A stretch of 64,000 nt of DNA from the NCBI RefSeq assembly GCF_021729865.1, contig NZ_CP063400.1, positions 744,001 to 808,000 on the forward strand, written 5' to 3'. Source of the stretch: Hydrogenophaga sp. SL48. GTDB lineage: Bacteria > Pseudomonadota > Gammaproteobacteria > Burkholderiales > Burkholderiaceae_C. This document shows positions 46,026-53,822 of this stretch, in pieces; position 1 is the first letter of the stretch, and each line of letters begins with the position of its first letter. A model generated the notes under the pieces. The model did no database searches and had not been told where the DNA came from. It worked only from the letters and a program-made list of their open reading frames with translations. Position numbers and translations under genes: made by a program.

Positions 46026-46364
46026 ATGAAACGACTGATCTCTCTGGCCTCCCTCTCATTTGCGCTTCTGATTGGAGCGTGTGCATCTGTTGATGTAACC
46101 AAGACAGGGAAAGGTGCATACGCGCCCACCGACCCGAACAGTGTTGAAATCCTCAAGACCCGTCCAACCCGCACCTATGAGGAGTTGGGTACTGTCACAG
46201 TTACCGGCTTTGACGCGACTGAATCTGCCAAGATGCACAACGCCATTCGCGCCAAGTCGGCTCCACTTGGTGCAACTGCAGTGATTCTTATGGAGGAAGG
46301 AATGATCCAAGTGCCATTCGGAATGAAGCGATGGGCGACTGGCGTTGCGATCCTCTACAAGTAG
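46026..46364 (+). CDS. Small lipoprotein, paralogue 2
   Basis: 112 residues starting MKRLISLASLSFALLIGACAS, with a good lipobox (IGAC). The body YAPTDPNSVEILKTRPTRTYEELGTVTVTG and KSAPLGATAVIL lines up with the upstream paralogue 13 bases away, so the pair is a tandem duplication. It recalls small outer-membrane lipoproteins of the type that end in a short beta-sheet domain. No function is assigned. An ATG with AGGAA upstream supports the start. It also lies in lower-GC DNA. Confidence 0.75.
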   Translation: MKRLISLASLSFALLIGACASVDVTKTGKGAYAPTDPNSVEILKTRPTRTYEELGTVTVTGFDATESAKMHNAIRAKSAPLGATAVILMEEGMIQVPFGMKRWATGVAILYK

Positions 46365-46419
46365 CCGTTCCATGAGGGTCAACTTCGTTTGAGTTGGCCC
46401 ACTGCGGCAAGTCCGCGAA

Positions 46420-46645
46420 GTGACCTTGCCATCCCTCCACGCCGCCCTCTCCGAAGCCCTGGGCCACGCCACCAGCGACAAGCGCCTGGAGGTGTTGCGC
46501 CGCGTGGCCGAGACGGGCTCCATCTCGCAGGCTGCGCGCGATGCGGGCACCAGCCGCAAGGCGGCCTGGCAGGCGATGGACACGCTGAGCACCTGAGCGG
46601 TCAGACGCTGGTGGACCGCACGGTGGGTGGCGCGGGTCGGGCACC
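46420..46645 (+). pseudogene. Decayed 5' fragment of modE
   Basis: This stretch matches the first ~215 bases of the intact modE at 52825, with about 20 mismatches by eye (roughly 90 percent identity). The start codon is GTG instead of ATG, and a single-base deletion (CTGAGC-ACC versus CTGAGCAACC) shifts the frame to a TGA after about 58 codons. Similarity then fades before the sdhB-like gene end. The remaining peptide contains the HTH (AETGSISQAARDAGTSRKAAW) with two changes, ISY to TSR, in the recognition region. Its place beside modABC is where modE often lies, so this may be the original locus. Confidence 0.85.
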
Positions 46646-46670
46646 CCACCGCCAGCGCTGCGGCCACTGG

Positions 46671-47369
46671 CTAAATGGTTCGTCGAACCATCATCTCCTT
46701 GATCTTGCTGATGGCCCCTGCGGGCAGCAGGCCCTTGGGGCACACGTCCACGCAGTTCAGGATGGCGTAACAACGGAACAGGCGGTAGGGGTCGTTCAGG
46801 TTGTCCAGCCGCTCGGCGGTGGCCGTGTCGCGGCTGTCGACGAGAAAGCGGTAGGCCTGCAACAGGCCGGCCGGCCCGACGTATTTGTCCGGGTTCCACC
46901 AGAAGCTCGGGCACGCCGATGAGCAGCACGCACACAGGATGCATTCGTACAGCCCGTTGAGCTCTTCGCGCTGCTCGGTGGACTGCAGGCGCTCCCGCTC
47001 CGGGGCGGGCGCTTCGTTGATGAGGTAGGGCCTGATCGAGTGGTACTGCTTGAAGAACCCGGTCATGTCGACGATCAGGTCGCGGATCACCGGCAGGCCC
47101 GGCAAGGGTTTGAGCGTCACCACGCGCGGCAGGGACTTCATGTTGGTGATGCAGGCCAGGCCGTTCTTGCCGTTGATGTTCATGGCGTCGGAGCCGCAGA
47201 TGCCTTCGCGGCAGGAGCGGCGAAACGACAGGCTCGGGTCCAGGGCCTTGAGTCGCATGAGCACGTCGAGCAGCATGCGATCGCCGGGGTGGACGTCGAT
47301 CTCCAGCGTCTGCATGTACGGCTTGGTATCGAGGTCCGGGTCGTAGCGGTAGATCTTGAAGGTGTGCAT
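46671..47369 (-). CDS. Succinate dehydrogenase/fumarate reductase iron-sulfur subunit, orphan copy
   Basis: 232 residues of the SdhB family. The [2Fe-2S] site is CREGICGSDAMNINGKNG followed by LAC, with Asp in the third ligand place as in E. coli SdhB. The [4Fe-4S] and [3Fe-4S] sites are CILCACCSSACP and CYAILNCVDVCPKGL. All ligands are intact. No sdhA, sdhC or sdhD is nearby. It lies 25 bases after norD in the same direction, as if the last gene of the nor operon. I start at the ATG at 47369 (MHTFKIYRYDPD), not the TTG four codons earlier. Whether it serves the TCA enzyme or another partner is unclear. Confidence 0.9.
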   Translation of the reverse strand: MHTFKIYRYDPDLDTKPYMQTLEIDVHPGDRMLLDVLMRLKALDPSLSFRRSCREGICGSDAMNINGKNGLACITNMKSLPRVVTLKPLPGLPVIRDLIVDMTGFFKQYHSIRPYLINEAPAPERERLQSTEQREELNGLYECILCACCSSACPSFWWNPDKYVGPAGLLQAYRFLVDSRDTATAERLDNLNDPYRLFRCYAILNCVDVCPKGLLPAGAISKIKEMMVRRTI

Positions 47370-47393
47370 GGGGGCTTTCAAAAAAAAGAAGGC

Positions 47394-49427
47394 TCATGAC
47401 TTCACCAGCCGCTGCATCCAGTCGAGCAGCACGGTGGGCAACGAGGTTGGCGTCTGCAGCAAGGCGTGGTGCTGGGCACCAAACACGGCGGGCAGGTAGC
47501 TCGCGGCCTGCCGGTCCACGGCCAGGCAGAACGGCGAGATGCCCTGCAGCCGGGCTTCGGTCACGGCCTGGCGGGTGTCTTCGATGCCGTAGCGGCCTTC
47601 GTAGACATCGTTGTCGTTGGGTTTGCCGTCGGACAGGAGCAGCAGCAGCCGGTGCGTGGCGTCTTCGCGCATGAGCGTGGCGCTGGCGTGGCGCAGGGCG
47701 GCGCCGGTGCGCGTGTACTGATCGGGTTCGAGGGCCGCGATGCGCAGCGCCACGGCGGAGCTGTAGGGCTCGTCGAAGCGCTTGATGTCCCAGAGGCTCA
47801 CCGAGGCGGGCCCGTTGCCCGAGAAGGCCTGCACCGCGAAGGGTTCGCCCATCGCCCCGAGGGCGATGCACACCAGCAGCAGGGCCTCGCGCTCGACGTC
47901 GATCACCCGGCGGTTGTTCGAGATCCAGCCGTCGGTGGAGCCGCTGACGTCGATGAGGATCAGGATGGCCATGTCGCGGCGCGTGCGCTGTTGCGAGCAA
48001 TACAGGTCGTCGGCCATGGGCCAGCCGGCGCGCAGGTTGGCCAGGCCTTCCACGCAGGCTTCGAGGTCGATGTCGTCGCCGTCGGTCTGGCGGCGTCGCA
48101 GCATGCGTTGGGGGCGCAGGGCCGCGAAGCGCTGGCGGATGGCGCCGAGCAGCGCGCGGTGCGCGGCCAGGGTGTCGTCCACCCAGCGCTGTGCGCCGGC
48201 CGGTGCCTCACGCAGCCGCACCGTGGCGCCGGGGTGGCGGTAGGCCGCTGTCCGCCAGTCCCACTCGGGGTAGCAGAAGGTCTGCGGGGCGTCTGGCGCG
48301 GCGGCGCTGGTGTGTCGGGGGCGCACGGCCGGAGGGTCGTCGGAGAGCAGCACCTCCGGGGCCTGGCCCGGCGTCCAGACCAGCCGCGCCTGCGCCAGCT
48401 CCGAGACCAGGTCGGCGAACTCGTCGGCCCCCGCCGACTGGTCTCGATCGGTGGGCCGCTGCAAACCGAACGGGTCTTCGGCCTGTTCGTGCGGCGCGTC
48501 GGGCGGGATCATCCACGCGCCCGGCGTCTGGTCTTCTTCCTGCTCGGCGCCTTCGCGCACCTCGGGGCGGCGCGTGAGGCGCGCGCTGCGCGGCGCGCGG
48601 GTGGCGGCGTTGTCGGCCGCGTCATGGCCCGCCAGCGCCGAGCCCGTGGTTCCGCCGGGCGGGCGCAGATCGCCGGTCCAGCTGTCGCGGAACAGGGGCG
48701 ATGGCCCCAGGCGCCCGGCGTTGGCGAGGTCGCGCGCCATGTCGACCGCCATGCGGTGAGCGGCGCGGCCCGAGCTGTCGGGCGGCGCGCCGAGGGGGGC
48801 GTGCGCGTTCGGCTGGTCGCAGGGCTGCGCCATCCAGGCGCGCGCCAAGGCCTCCAGCGGGCGGCGCGACGCGGGGAATTGCGCCAGCGGCGGGCGGGCC
48901 GCGAGCGCGCCGCTGCGCAGGTGGTTCAAGGACTTCGCCATGCCGGGCAACAGCCGCGCCAGCGCGGCGTCGGCCGCCACGGCCTCGATCAGCAGGTAGA
49001 GGTCGAGCACCAGCGGCGAGGCACCGGGACCCGGGCCGGTGGCGCTGCCCCGGCTCGCCCGCATGGCCTGCACCAGGGCCAGGGTGCGAAAGCGGTCCAG
49101 GGCCAGCGTGGCGTCCGCGAGGCCGGTGTCGGGTGGCAACCAGATGCACTCGCCATCGGTGGCGGGCAGCGCCGCGCGCGCGCGTGGGAAGGCTTCGCGC
49201 TGGAACGCCTGGGCGAGCAGGGTGGGGCGGGCCGGCGTTTGCGCCGTGCGCAAGCGGTAGGGGGTGCCGAACACCGCCTCGATCAGCAGGCCCAGCCGCG
49301 GCGCCACGTCCACCAGCAGGGTCATGGGTTTGGCGGGCGCGTTGGAGCGGTGCCGCCGCCACAGCGCCTGCGTGAAGACGGTGGCGTGCCGGGCCACGTC
49401 GGTGATCACGTCCTCGGCTTCGGCCAT
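47394..49427 (-). CDS. norD: Nitric oxide reductase activation protein NorD
   Basis: 677 residues. The C-terminal third is a von Willebrand A domain with the MIDAS motif DVSGSTDGWISNN and a later LLSDGKPND. The middle is acidic/proline-rich and variable. NorD with NorQ inserts the non-haem iron or otherwise matures NorCB. It follows norQ by 15 bases. The length is usual for NorD. A 954-aa open frame on the other strand over this gene is a GC-rich shadow. Confidence 0.93.
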   Translation of the reverse strand: MAEAEDVITDVARHATVFTQALWRRHRSNAPAKPMTLLVDVAPRLGLLIEAVFGTPYRLRTAQTPARPTLLAQAFQREAFPRARAALPATDGECIWLPPDTGLADATLALDRFRTLALVQAMRASRGSATGPGPGASPLVLDLYLLIEAVAADAALARLLPGMAKSLNHLRSGALAARPPLAQFPASRRPLEALARAWMAQPCDQPNAHAPLGAPPDSSGRAAHRMAVDMARDLANAGRLGPSPLFRDSWTGDLRPPGGTTGSALAGHDAADNAATRAPRSARLTRRPEVREGAEQEEDQTPGAWMIPPDAPHEQAEDPFGLQRPTDRDQSAGADEFADLVSELAQARLVWTPGQAPEVLLSDDPPAVRPRHTSAAAPDAPQTFCYPEWDWRTAAYRHPGATVRLREAPAGAQRWVDDTLAAHRALLGAIRQRFAALRPQRMLRRRQTDGDDIDLEACVEGLANLRAGWPMADDLYCSQQRTRRDMAILILIDVSGSTDGWISNNRRVIDVEREALLLVCIALGAMGEPFAVQAFSGNGPASVSLWDIKRFDEPYSSAVALRIAALEPDQYTRTGAALRHASATLMREDATHRLLLLLSDGKPNDNDVYEGRYGIEDTRQAVTEARLQGISPFCLAVDRQAASYLPAVFGAQHHALLQTPTSLPTVLLDWMQRLVKS

Positions 49428-49442
49428 GGGGCGGTGCCTTGC

Positions 49443-50237
49443 TCAGACGAAGGTGGCGTCGACCAGATCGTGCATCGCGCCCACCAGCGCTTCGTCGTCC
49501 GACAGCGGCGACACCACCGCGCTGAGGCAGGCCTGCCGGATCGGGATGCCGCTGACCACCAGCGCGGCCGCCGCGATCAGCAGGCGGGTGCTCGGCACCT
49601 CGGCCAGGCCGCGGTCGCGCAGCGCGCGCAGCCGATGCCCGAGCGACACCAGCGCCATGGCCGTGGCGTGGTCGGCGCCGGCCTCGCTCTCGATGATCGC
49701 GGCCTCGCGCGGGGCCGGCGGAAAGTCGAAGTCCAGCGCCACGAAGCGCTGCCGCGTGCTGGGCTTGAGGTCTTTCAGCATGCGCTGGTAGCCCGGGTTG
49801 TAGGAGATGACCAGCTGGAAACCGGGCGCGGCCACCAGCGTTTCGCCCGTCTTGTCGATGGGCAGGATGCGGCGGTGGTCGGTCAGCGAATGCAACACCA
49901 CCATGGTGTCCTGCCGCGCTTCGACCACCTCGTCGAGGTAGCAGATGGCGCCCTCGCGCACGGCGCGGGTGAGGGGGCCGTCCTGCCAGGCGGTGCCGTC
50001 GTGGCGGATCAGGAAACGGCCGATCAGGTCGCTGGCGCTCAGGTCGTCGTGGCACGAGATCGTGATCAGGGGGCGCTGCAGCTTCCAGGCCATGTGTTCG
50101 ACAAACCTCGTCTTGCCGCAGCCGGTGGGGCCTTTGAGCATCACGGCCAGCCGCAGGGCGTGGCAGTGCTCGAAGACCGCCACTTCCGCGCCCGAGGGCA
50201 GGTAGTACGGCTCGCCGGCGGCCACGGGAACACTCAC
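49443..50237 (-). CDS. norQ: AAA+ ATPase NorQ (CbbQ/NirQ family)
   Basis: 264 residues. Walker A is LKGPTGCGKTRFVEHM, Walker B AICYLDEVVEA, sensor-1 region VISYNPGYQ, and the C-terminus is DALVGAMHDLVDATFV-like, typical of the MoxR/CbbQ group. It partners NorD in activating NO reductase. The start is the GTG at 50237 (VSVPVAAGEPYYLPSG), which overlaps the norB stop as GTGA. A long upstream open frame in the same phase lies antisense to nothing but within norB and is rejected. Confidence 0.93.
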   Translation of the reverse strand: MSVPVAAGEPYYLPSGAEVAVFEHCHALRLAVMLKGPTGCGKTRFVEHMAWKLQRPLITISCHDDLSASDLIGRFLIRHDGTAWQDGPLTRAVREGAICYLDEVVEARQDTMVVLHSLTDHRRILPIDKTGETLVAAPGFQLVISYNPGYQRMLKDLKPSTRQRFVALDFDFPPAPREAAIIESEAGADHATAMALVSLGHRLRALRDRGLAEVPSTRLLIAAAALVVSGIPIRQACLSAVVSPLSDDEALVGAMHDLVDATFV

Positions 50238-51613
50238 CGGGTGGACAGGACCGGCCCGGCGTTGGGAGCGGGGGGCGCGCTGGCGTCCGCCTCGACATCG
50301 AAGCGCGGTGCATGGCGGAAGAAGTCGTAGATGAACAGCCCGACGCCGATCGCGAACAGCGAGCCGGTGGCGATCAGCATCACGAAGTGCACCTGGATCT
50401 TCAGCTGCGCGTCGAGGTAGCCCATGCCCATGATGCGTTCCAGGTAGACCTGCGCGATGCCGGCGGTGGCGAACGACAGCGTCATGCCGAACATGCCGCC
50501 CAGCTGCATCCAGAACGCCCAGTAGCCGAGGCTGCTGCCCTGCTCGCTGCGCCCCGGCACCATGGCCGGCAGGGCGTAGGTGATCATCGCGAGCACGATC
50601 ATGGCGTAGGCGCCGTAGAAGGCGGCGTGGCCGTGCATGGCGGTGATCAGCGTGCCGTGGGTCCACTTGTTGACGTCGGGGAAGGTGTGCGCCAGGCCCA
50701 GAAGACCGGCCCCGAACAGGGTGAACAGCGCGCTGCCGATGGTCCAGTGAAGGGCCAGCGTGTTGGGGTGCGAGAGGCCGGCGCGGCGCATGGCCGAATA
50801 CGCGAACATCGCCATGCCCACCAGCGCGGCGGGCTCCAGCGCGCTGAAGACGCCACCGATGGGCAGCCAGTACGAGGGCACGCCCACCCAGTAGTAGTGG
50901 TGCGCCGTGCCCAGGATGCCGGCGATGAAAACCAGACCCACGATCACATAGAGCCACTTCTCCATCACCTCGCGGTCGGCGCCGGACAGGCGGATCAGCA
51001 GGTAGGCCAGGAAGCCGCCCTGGATCATCACCCACACGCCCTCGACCCAGAGGTGGATCGTCCACCAGCGGTAGTAGATGGAGACGGTGTAGTTTTCGTA
51101 TTCCAGCAGCGCGGGCAGGTACAGCAGCGCCGCCAGGCCGAGGCCGAGCACCAGCACGCCCTCGGTGGTGGTGAAGCGTCTGGAGCGCCAGATCGTCATG
51201 CCGATGTTGTAGAGAAAGATCAACATGCAGATCACGATCACGATCTTGTGCGGCAGGGGCTGTTCCAGCAGCTTGTTGCCGGTGCCGTAGCGGAACAGGT
51301 AGCCCACCACGGCGGTCACGCCCATCAGGGTCCACAGGCCCAGCTGCACGTAGGCGAGCTTGACGCTGTAGAGCTCGGTGCGCGATTCGTCGGGCACCAT
51401 CCAGTAGGTGGCGCCCATGAAGCCGGTCAGCACCCACACGATCAGCAGGTTGGTGTGGATCACCTTGGTCACGTCGAACGGCAGGATGTTCAGCAGCGGA
51501 TCGGGTCCGAGGTACTTGGCGGCCGACAGCAGGCCAAACACCAGCTGCAGCCCGAACAGCACCATGGCCACGGCGAAATACCAGTAAGCGACGGATTGAG
51601 ACCTGTAGCGCAT
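50234..51613 (-). CDS. norB: Nitric oxide reductase large subunit NorB
   Basis: 459-residue, 12-helix haem-copper oxidase-family protein that reduces NO to N2O with electrons from NorC. Ligand and proton-site motifs are visible: VIHTNLLIVW (low-spin haem His), WWTIHLWVEGVW (Glu and His), AHHYYW (binuclear His pair), GHAAFYGAYAM and KIQVHFVM. There is no N-terminal quinol-oxidase extension, so it is the cytochrome-dependent cNOR. A good AGGAG site precedes the ATG at 51613. Confidence 0.97.
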   Translation of the reverse strand: MRYRSQSVAYWYFAVAMVLFGLQLVFGLLSAAKYLGPDPLLNILPFDVTKVIHTNLLIVWVLTGFMGATYWMVPDESRTELYSVKLAYVQLGLWTLMGVTAVVGYLFRYGTGNKLLEQPLPHKIVIVICMLIFLYNIGMTIWRSRRFTTTEGVLVLGLGLAALLYLPALLEYENYTVSIYYRWWTIHLWVEGVWVMIQGGFLAYLLIRLSGADREVMEKWLYVIVGLVFIAGILGTAHHYYWVGVPSYWLPIGGVFSALEPAALVGMAMFAYSAMRRAGLSHPNTLALHWTIGSALFTLFGAGLLGLAHTFPDVNKWTHGTLITAMHGHAAFYGAYAMIVLAMITYALPAMVPGRSEQGSSLGYWAFWMQLGGMFGMTLSFATAGIAQVYLERIMGMGYLDAQLKIQVHFVMLIATGSLFAIGVGLFIYDFFRHAPRFDVEADASAPPAPNAGPVLSTR

Positions 51614-51681
51614 GTCAAAACTCCTGCAGAAGTGGCGGCGGTGGACCGCGGCCTGTGTGGGCTGGACGGCTTCGAAGCCCG

Positions 51682-52521
51682 TTACTTGAAGGTCGACAGG
51701 TAGGCAGCGAGGTGCTCGACCTGCTCGGGTGTCAGGTCCTTGGCGTAGGTGTTGGGCATGAACGAGACCCCGTTGGCCGAGTACATGGCCCCCGCGACCA
51801 GGTGCGCGCTGGGCTGGGTGATCGATTCGCGGATGAAGCTCTCCAGGTCGGTGGCCGAGCCTTTGTAGTCGGGGGACGCGAGGGTCTGCTGTGTGCGTGT
51901 GGCGATGCCGGCCAGCGAGGGGCCGGCCATGTCGGCCCCGGGCGTGAGGGAGTGGCAGGCGGTGCAGGCAGGGGCGGCGCTCTGGAACACGCGCTCGCCC
52001 AGGGCCACCGGGTCTTGGCCGGACGCGCCCGCGGCGGCGGTCGGCTTTGCGGCGGCTGCGGGGCTGGCGGCGCTCCCTCCCGTGGCGCCCAGGCCGGTGA
52101 CCATGATCGGCCGCGGTGGCCAGCCCTGGTTGTCCACCTGGCTCACCCACTCGAGAAACGCGATCAGGCCGTCGATGTCGGCATCGCTCAGGTTCTGCTG
52201 GGGCATCAGCCGGCGGTGACGCTGCTCGTCGTAGAACTTCGACGGGTCTTTCAGGAAGGCCCGCAGGTAGGGCGCACCGCGCTGCTGGGCGATCTTGGTG
52301 AGGTCGGGGGCGTAGTACGCCCCTTCACCGAAGATGGTGTGGCAGTTGATGCAGTTGTTCTTGTGCCAGACGTTCTTGCCCAGGGTGACCGCAGGCGTGA
52401 TGTTCTGCGCGTTGGTCAGTTTCGGGAACTGGCGGTGGCTGTCGACGGTGAGGCCGAGAAAGATCAGCGTGGCGAGCAGCGTGGAGCCGATCGCGAAGTA
52501 GCGTGCCTGGCGTTTGTTCAT
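51682..52521 (-). CDS. norC: NorC with an additional C-terminal cytochrome c domain
   Basis: 279 residues, nearly twice the usual ~150. The first half is a normal NorC: one N-terminal membrane anchor (RYFAIGSTLLATLIFLGLTV), haem site CINCH, GEGAYYAPDL and the axial Met in RLMPQQNLS, ending at WPPRP. An Ala/Pro linker of about 25 residues follows. Then comes a second monohaem cytochrome c domain with CTACH and a second axial Met in SFMPNTYAKDL. It would bring an extra electron-entry haem to NorCB. A GGAG site precedes the ATG at 52521. norB is 68 bases downstream. Confidence 0.93.
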   Translation of the reverse strand: MNKRQARYFAIGSTLLATLIFLGLTVDSHRQFPKLTNAQNITPAVTLGKNVWHKNNCINCHTIFGEGAYYAPDLTKIAQQRGAPYLRAFLKDPSKFYDEQRHRRLMPQQNLSDADIDGLIAFLEWVSQVDNQGWPPRPIMVTGLGATGGSAASPAAAAKPTAAAGASGQDPVALGERVFQSAAPACTACHSLTPGADMAGPSLAGIATRTQQTLASPDYKGSATDLESFIRESITQPSAHLVAGAMYSANGVSFMPNTYAKDLTPEQVEHLAAYLSTFK

Positions 52522-52536
52522 GGGTCTGCTCCGGCG

Positions 52537-52653
52537 TCAGACGCTGATGCCCGTCCAGTAGATGACGCTGATGGCGCTCGCGTAGGCGATGCCTGTGGCC
52601 ATCAAACCGAGCACGACATGGCTGAAGACCTTGAAACTTCGGTATGCGGTCAT
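52537..52653 (-). CDS. 38-residue single-helix membrane peptide of the nor operon
   Basis: A short frame, MTAYRSFKVFSHVVLGLMAT and onward to YWTGISV, predicted as one transmembrane helix with a basic N-terminus facing the cytoplasm. The ATG at 52653 has a GAGGTG ribosome-binding site, the peptide ends 15 bases before norC, and it is the first frame of the operon. Small one-helix subunits (CydX-, CcoQ- or NorF-like) accompany other haem-copper enzymes, so a structural or assembly role for NOR is plausible. It is not a standard member of the nor gene set that I can name. Confidence 0.6.
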   Translation of the reverse strand: MTAYRSFKVFSHVVLGLMATGIAYASAISVIYWTGISV

Positions 52654-52824
52654 GGTGGGCACCTCGACGGTTGCGCCGCATTCCCTCAGGGTGAGGGAGG
52701 CCGGCAGACGAGGCATGTTGACCAGTCCATCCCTCCCCGTATGTGCGGTAGCGAACTTAGCCCCGGTCACTGGCCGGCCAGCGCGCCCGTGCCTGGAGCC
52801 GACATCGCATGAAACAATCCCGCC
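52654..52824. promoter_or_regulatory. Divergent nor/modE control region
   Basis: 171 bases between the nor operon and modE. A perfect palindrome, CTGGCCGGCCAG, lies at 52770-52781, and a short hairpin CCCTCA-GGG-TGAGGG at about 52683-52697. I found only one half (GTCAA on the minus strand) of an FNR/NNR/Dnr box and no NsrR or NorR site, so the NO-responsive control is not visible. Confidence 0.4.
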
Positions 52825-53595
52825 ATGACCGCGCCACCCCTTCACGCCGCCCTCTCCGAAGCCCTGGGCCACGCCCCCAGCGACAAGCGCCTGGAAGTCC
52901 TGCGCCGCGTGGCCGAGACCGGCTCGATCTCGCAGGCCGCGCGCGATGCGGGCATCAGCTACAAGGCGGCCTGGCAGGCGATCGACACGCTGAGCAACCT
53001 GAGCGGGCAGACGCTGGTGGACCGCACGGTGGGCGGCTCGGGCGGTGGCGGTGCGCGCATCACGCCACAAGGGCTGCAACTGCTTTCTCTCGCGGACGAG
53101 CTGGCGCAGGCGCGTGAGGCGGTGCTGGCGCGTTTTGCCGGCGGGTCTTCGGGTCTGCGCTTTGGTCTGGGTTTGCGCACCAGCATGCGCAACCAGCTGC
53201 CTTGCCGGGTCGAGGCGGTGGAGCCGCTGGGGCCGGGCGATCCCACGGTGCTGGTGCGGCTGCGCACGCCGGGGCAGGCGCTGCTCACGTCCAGTGTGAC
53301 CCGCGAGAGCGCCGATCTGCTGGGCCTGCGCGCGGGGCTGGAGGTCCTGGTGCTGTGCAAGGCCACGGCGGTGCGGGTCGGACGGGATGCGGTGGACGAA
53401 GCGCCGGGCCAGTGTGTGCTGCCCGGTCGCATTCAGCGGCTGGCGCGCGGGCAGGGACGCGACGAGGTGGTGCTCGCGCTGGACGGGGGCGGTCAGTGGG
53501 TGGGCTTTGCCGATCACCCGTTTGCGGCGCGCAAGGGGCAGCTGGCCTGGGCGTCGATGGGCGTCTCGGCGCTGGTGATCGGTTTGGCGGGGTAG
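52825..53595 (+). CDS. modE: Molybdate-responsive regulator ModE
   Basis: 256 residues. An N-terminal winged helix (VAETGSISQAARDAGISYKAAWQAIDTLSN is read over residues 28-57) and two C-terminal TOBE/MOP domains (NQLPCRVEAVEPLGPGD, and LPGRIQRLARGQGRDEVVLAL) that bind molybdate. It would repress modABC through the operator at 45592-45614. It is separated from modABC by the nor block and divergent from it. A 5' pseudogene copy remains next to modABC. Confidence 0.93.
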   Translation: MTAPPLHAALSEALGHAPSDKRLEVLRRVAETGSISQAARDAGISYKAAWQAIDTLSNLSGQTLVDRTVGGSGGGGARITPQGLQLLSLADELAQAREAVLARFAGGSSGLRFGLGLRTSMRNQLPCRVEAVEPLGPGDPTVLVRLRTPGQALLTSSVTRESADLLGLRAGLEVLVLCKATAVRVGRDAVDEAPGQCVLPGRIQRLARGQGRDEVVLALDGGGQWVGFADHPFAARKGQLAWASMGVSALVIGLAG

Positions 53596-53663
53596 CGGGC
53601 TGCCCACATGGGCACCCTCGGGCATATGAACAGGTGTGCCGTACCAGGCTGGCGCAGTGCGCT

Positions 53664-53688
53664 GTTGCATGGGCCTGAATGGCGCAAC
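53664..53688. promoter_or_regulatory. Inverted repeat upstream of aldehyde dehydrogenase
   Basis: GTTGC and GCAAC separated by 15 bases, about 65 bases upstream of the sigma-54-like promoter. Such placement suits an enhancer-binding activator (for example an AcoR-type protein), but the 5-base arms are short and could be chance. Confidence 0.3.
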
Positions 53689-53749
53689 CTTTCAAAGTGT
53701 GTTGTCAAAAAAGAGAGCACTTGTCTCAGTTTGAGTCGCTTTCTGCGCG

Positions 53750-53764
53750 TGGCACGGTTGTTGA
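53750..53764 (+). promoter_or_regulatory. Sigma-54-like promoter of the aldehyde dehydrogenase gene
   Basis: TGGCAC-GGTTG-TTGA matches the sigma-54 -24/-12 pattern (TGGCAC-N5-TTGC) at nine of ten core positions. It lies about 60 bases upstream of the ATG at 53823. ExaC-type aldehyde dehydrogenases are often sigma-54-driven in related bacteria, which supports it. Confidence 0.55.
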
Positions 53765-53822
53765 GGACAGGTGAAGCAGCCGATTCGGCTTTCTTCATTT
53801 CCACCCTCAGAGGACGACACAC

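Noticed and set aside
47466..50330. 954-codon plus-strand open frame opposite norD and norQ
   Set aside because: It is rich in Arg, Gly, Ala, Val and Gln-His with no domain, and it mirrors the real genes' codon bias. It is a GC-rich antisense shadow.
52690..52760. FNR/NNR/Dnr box for the nor operon
   Set aside because: Only a GTCAA half-site is present. The other half does not match TTGAT/TTGAC at the required spacing.
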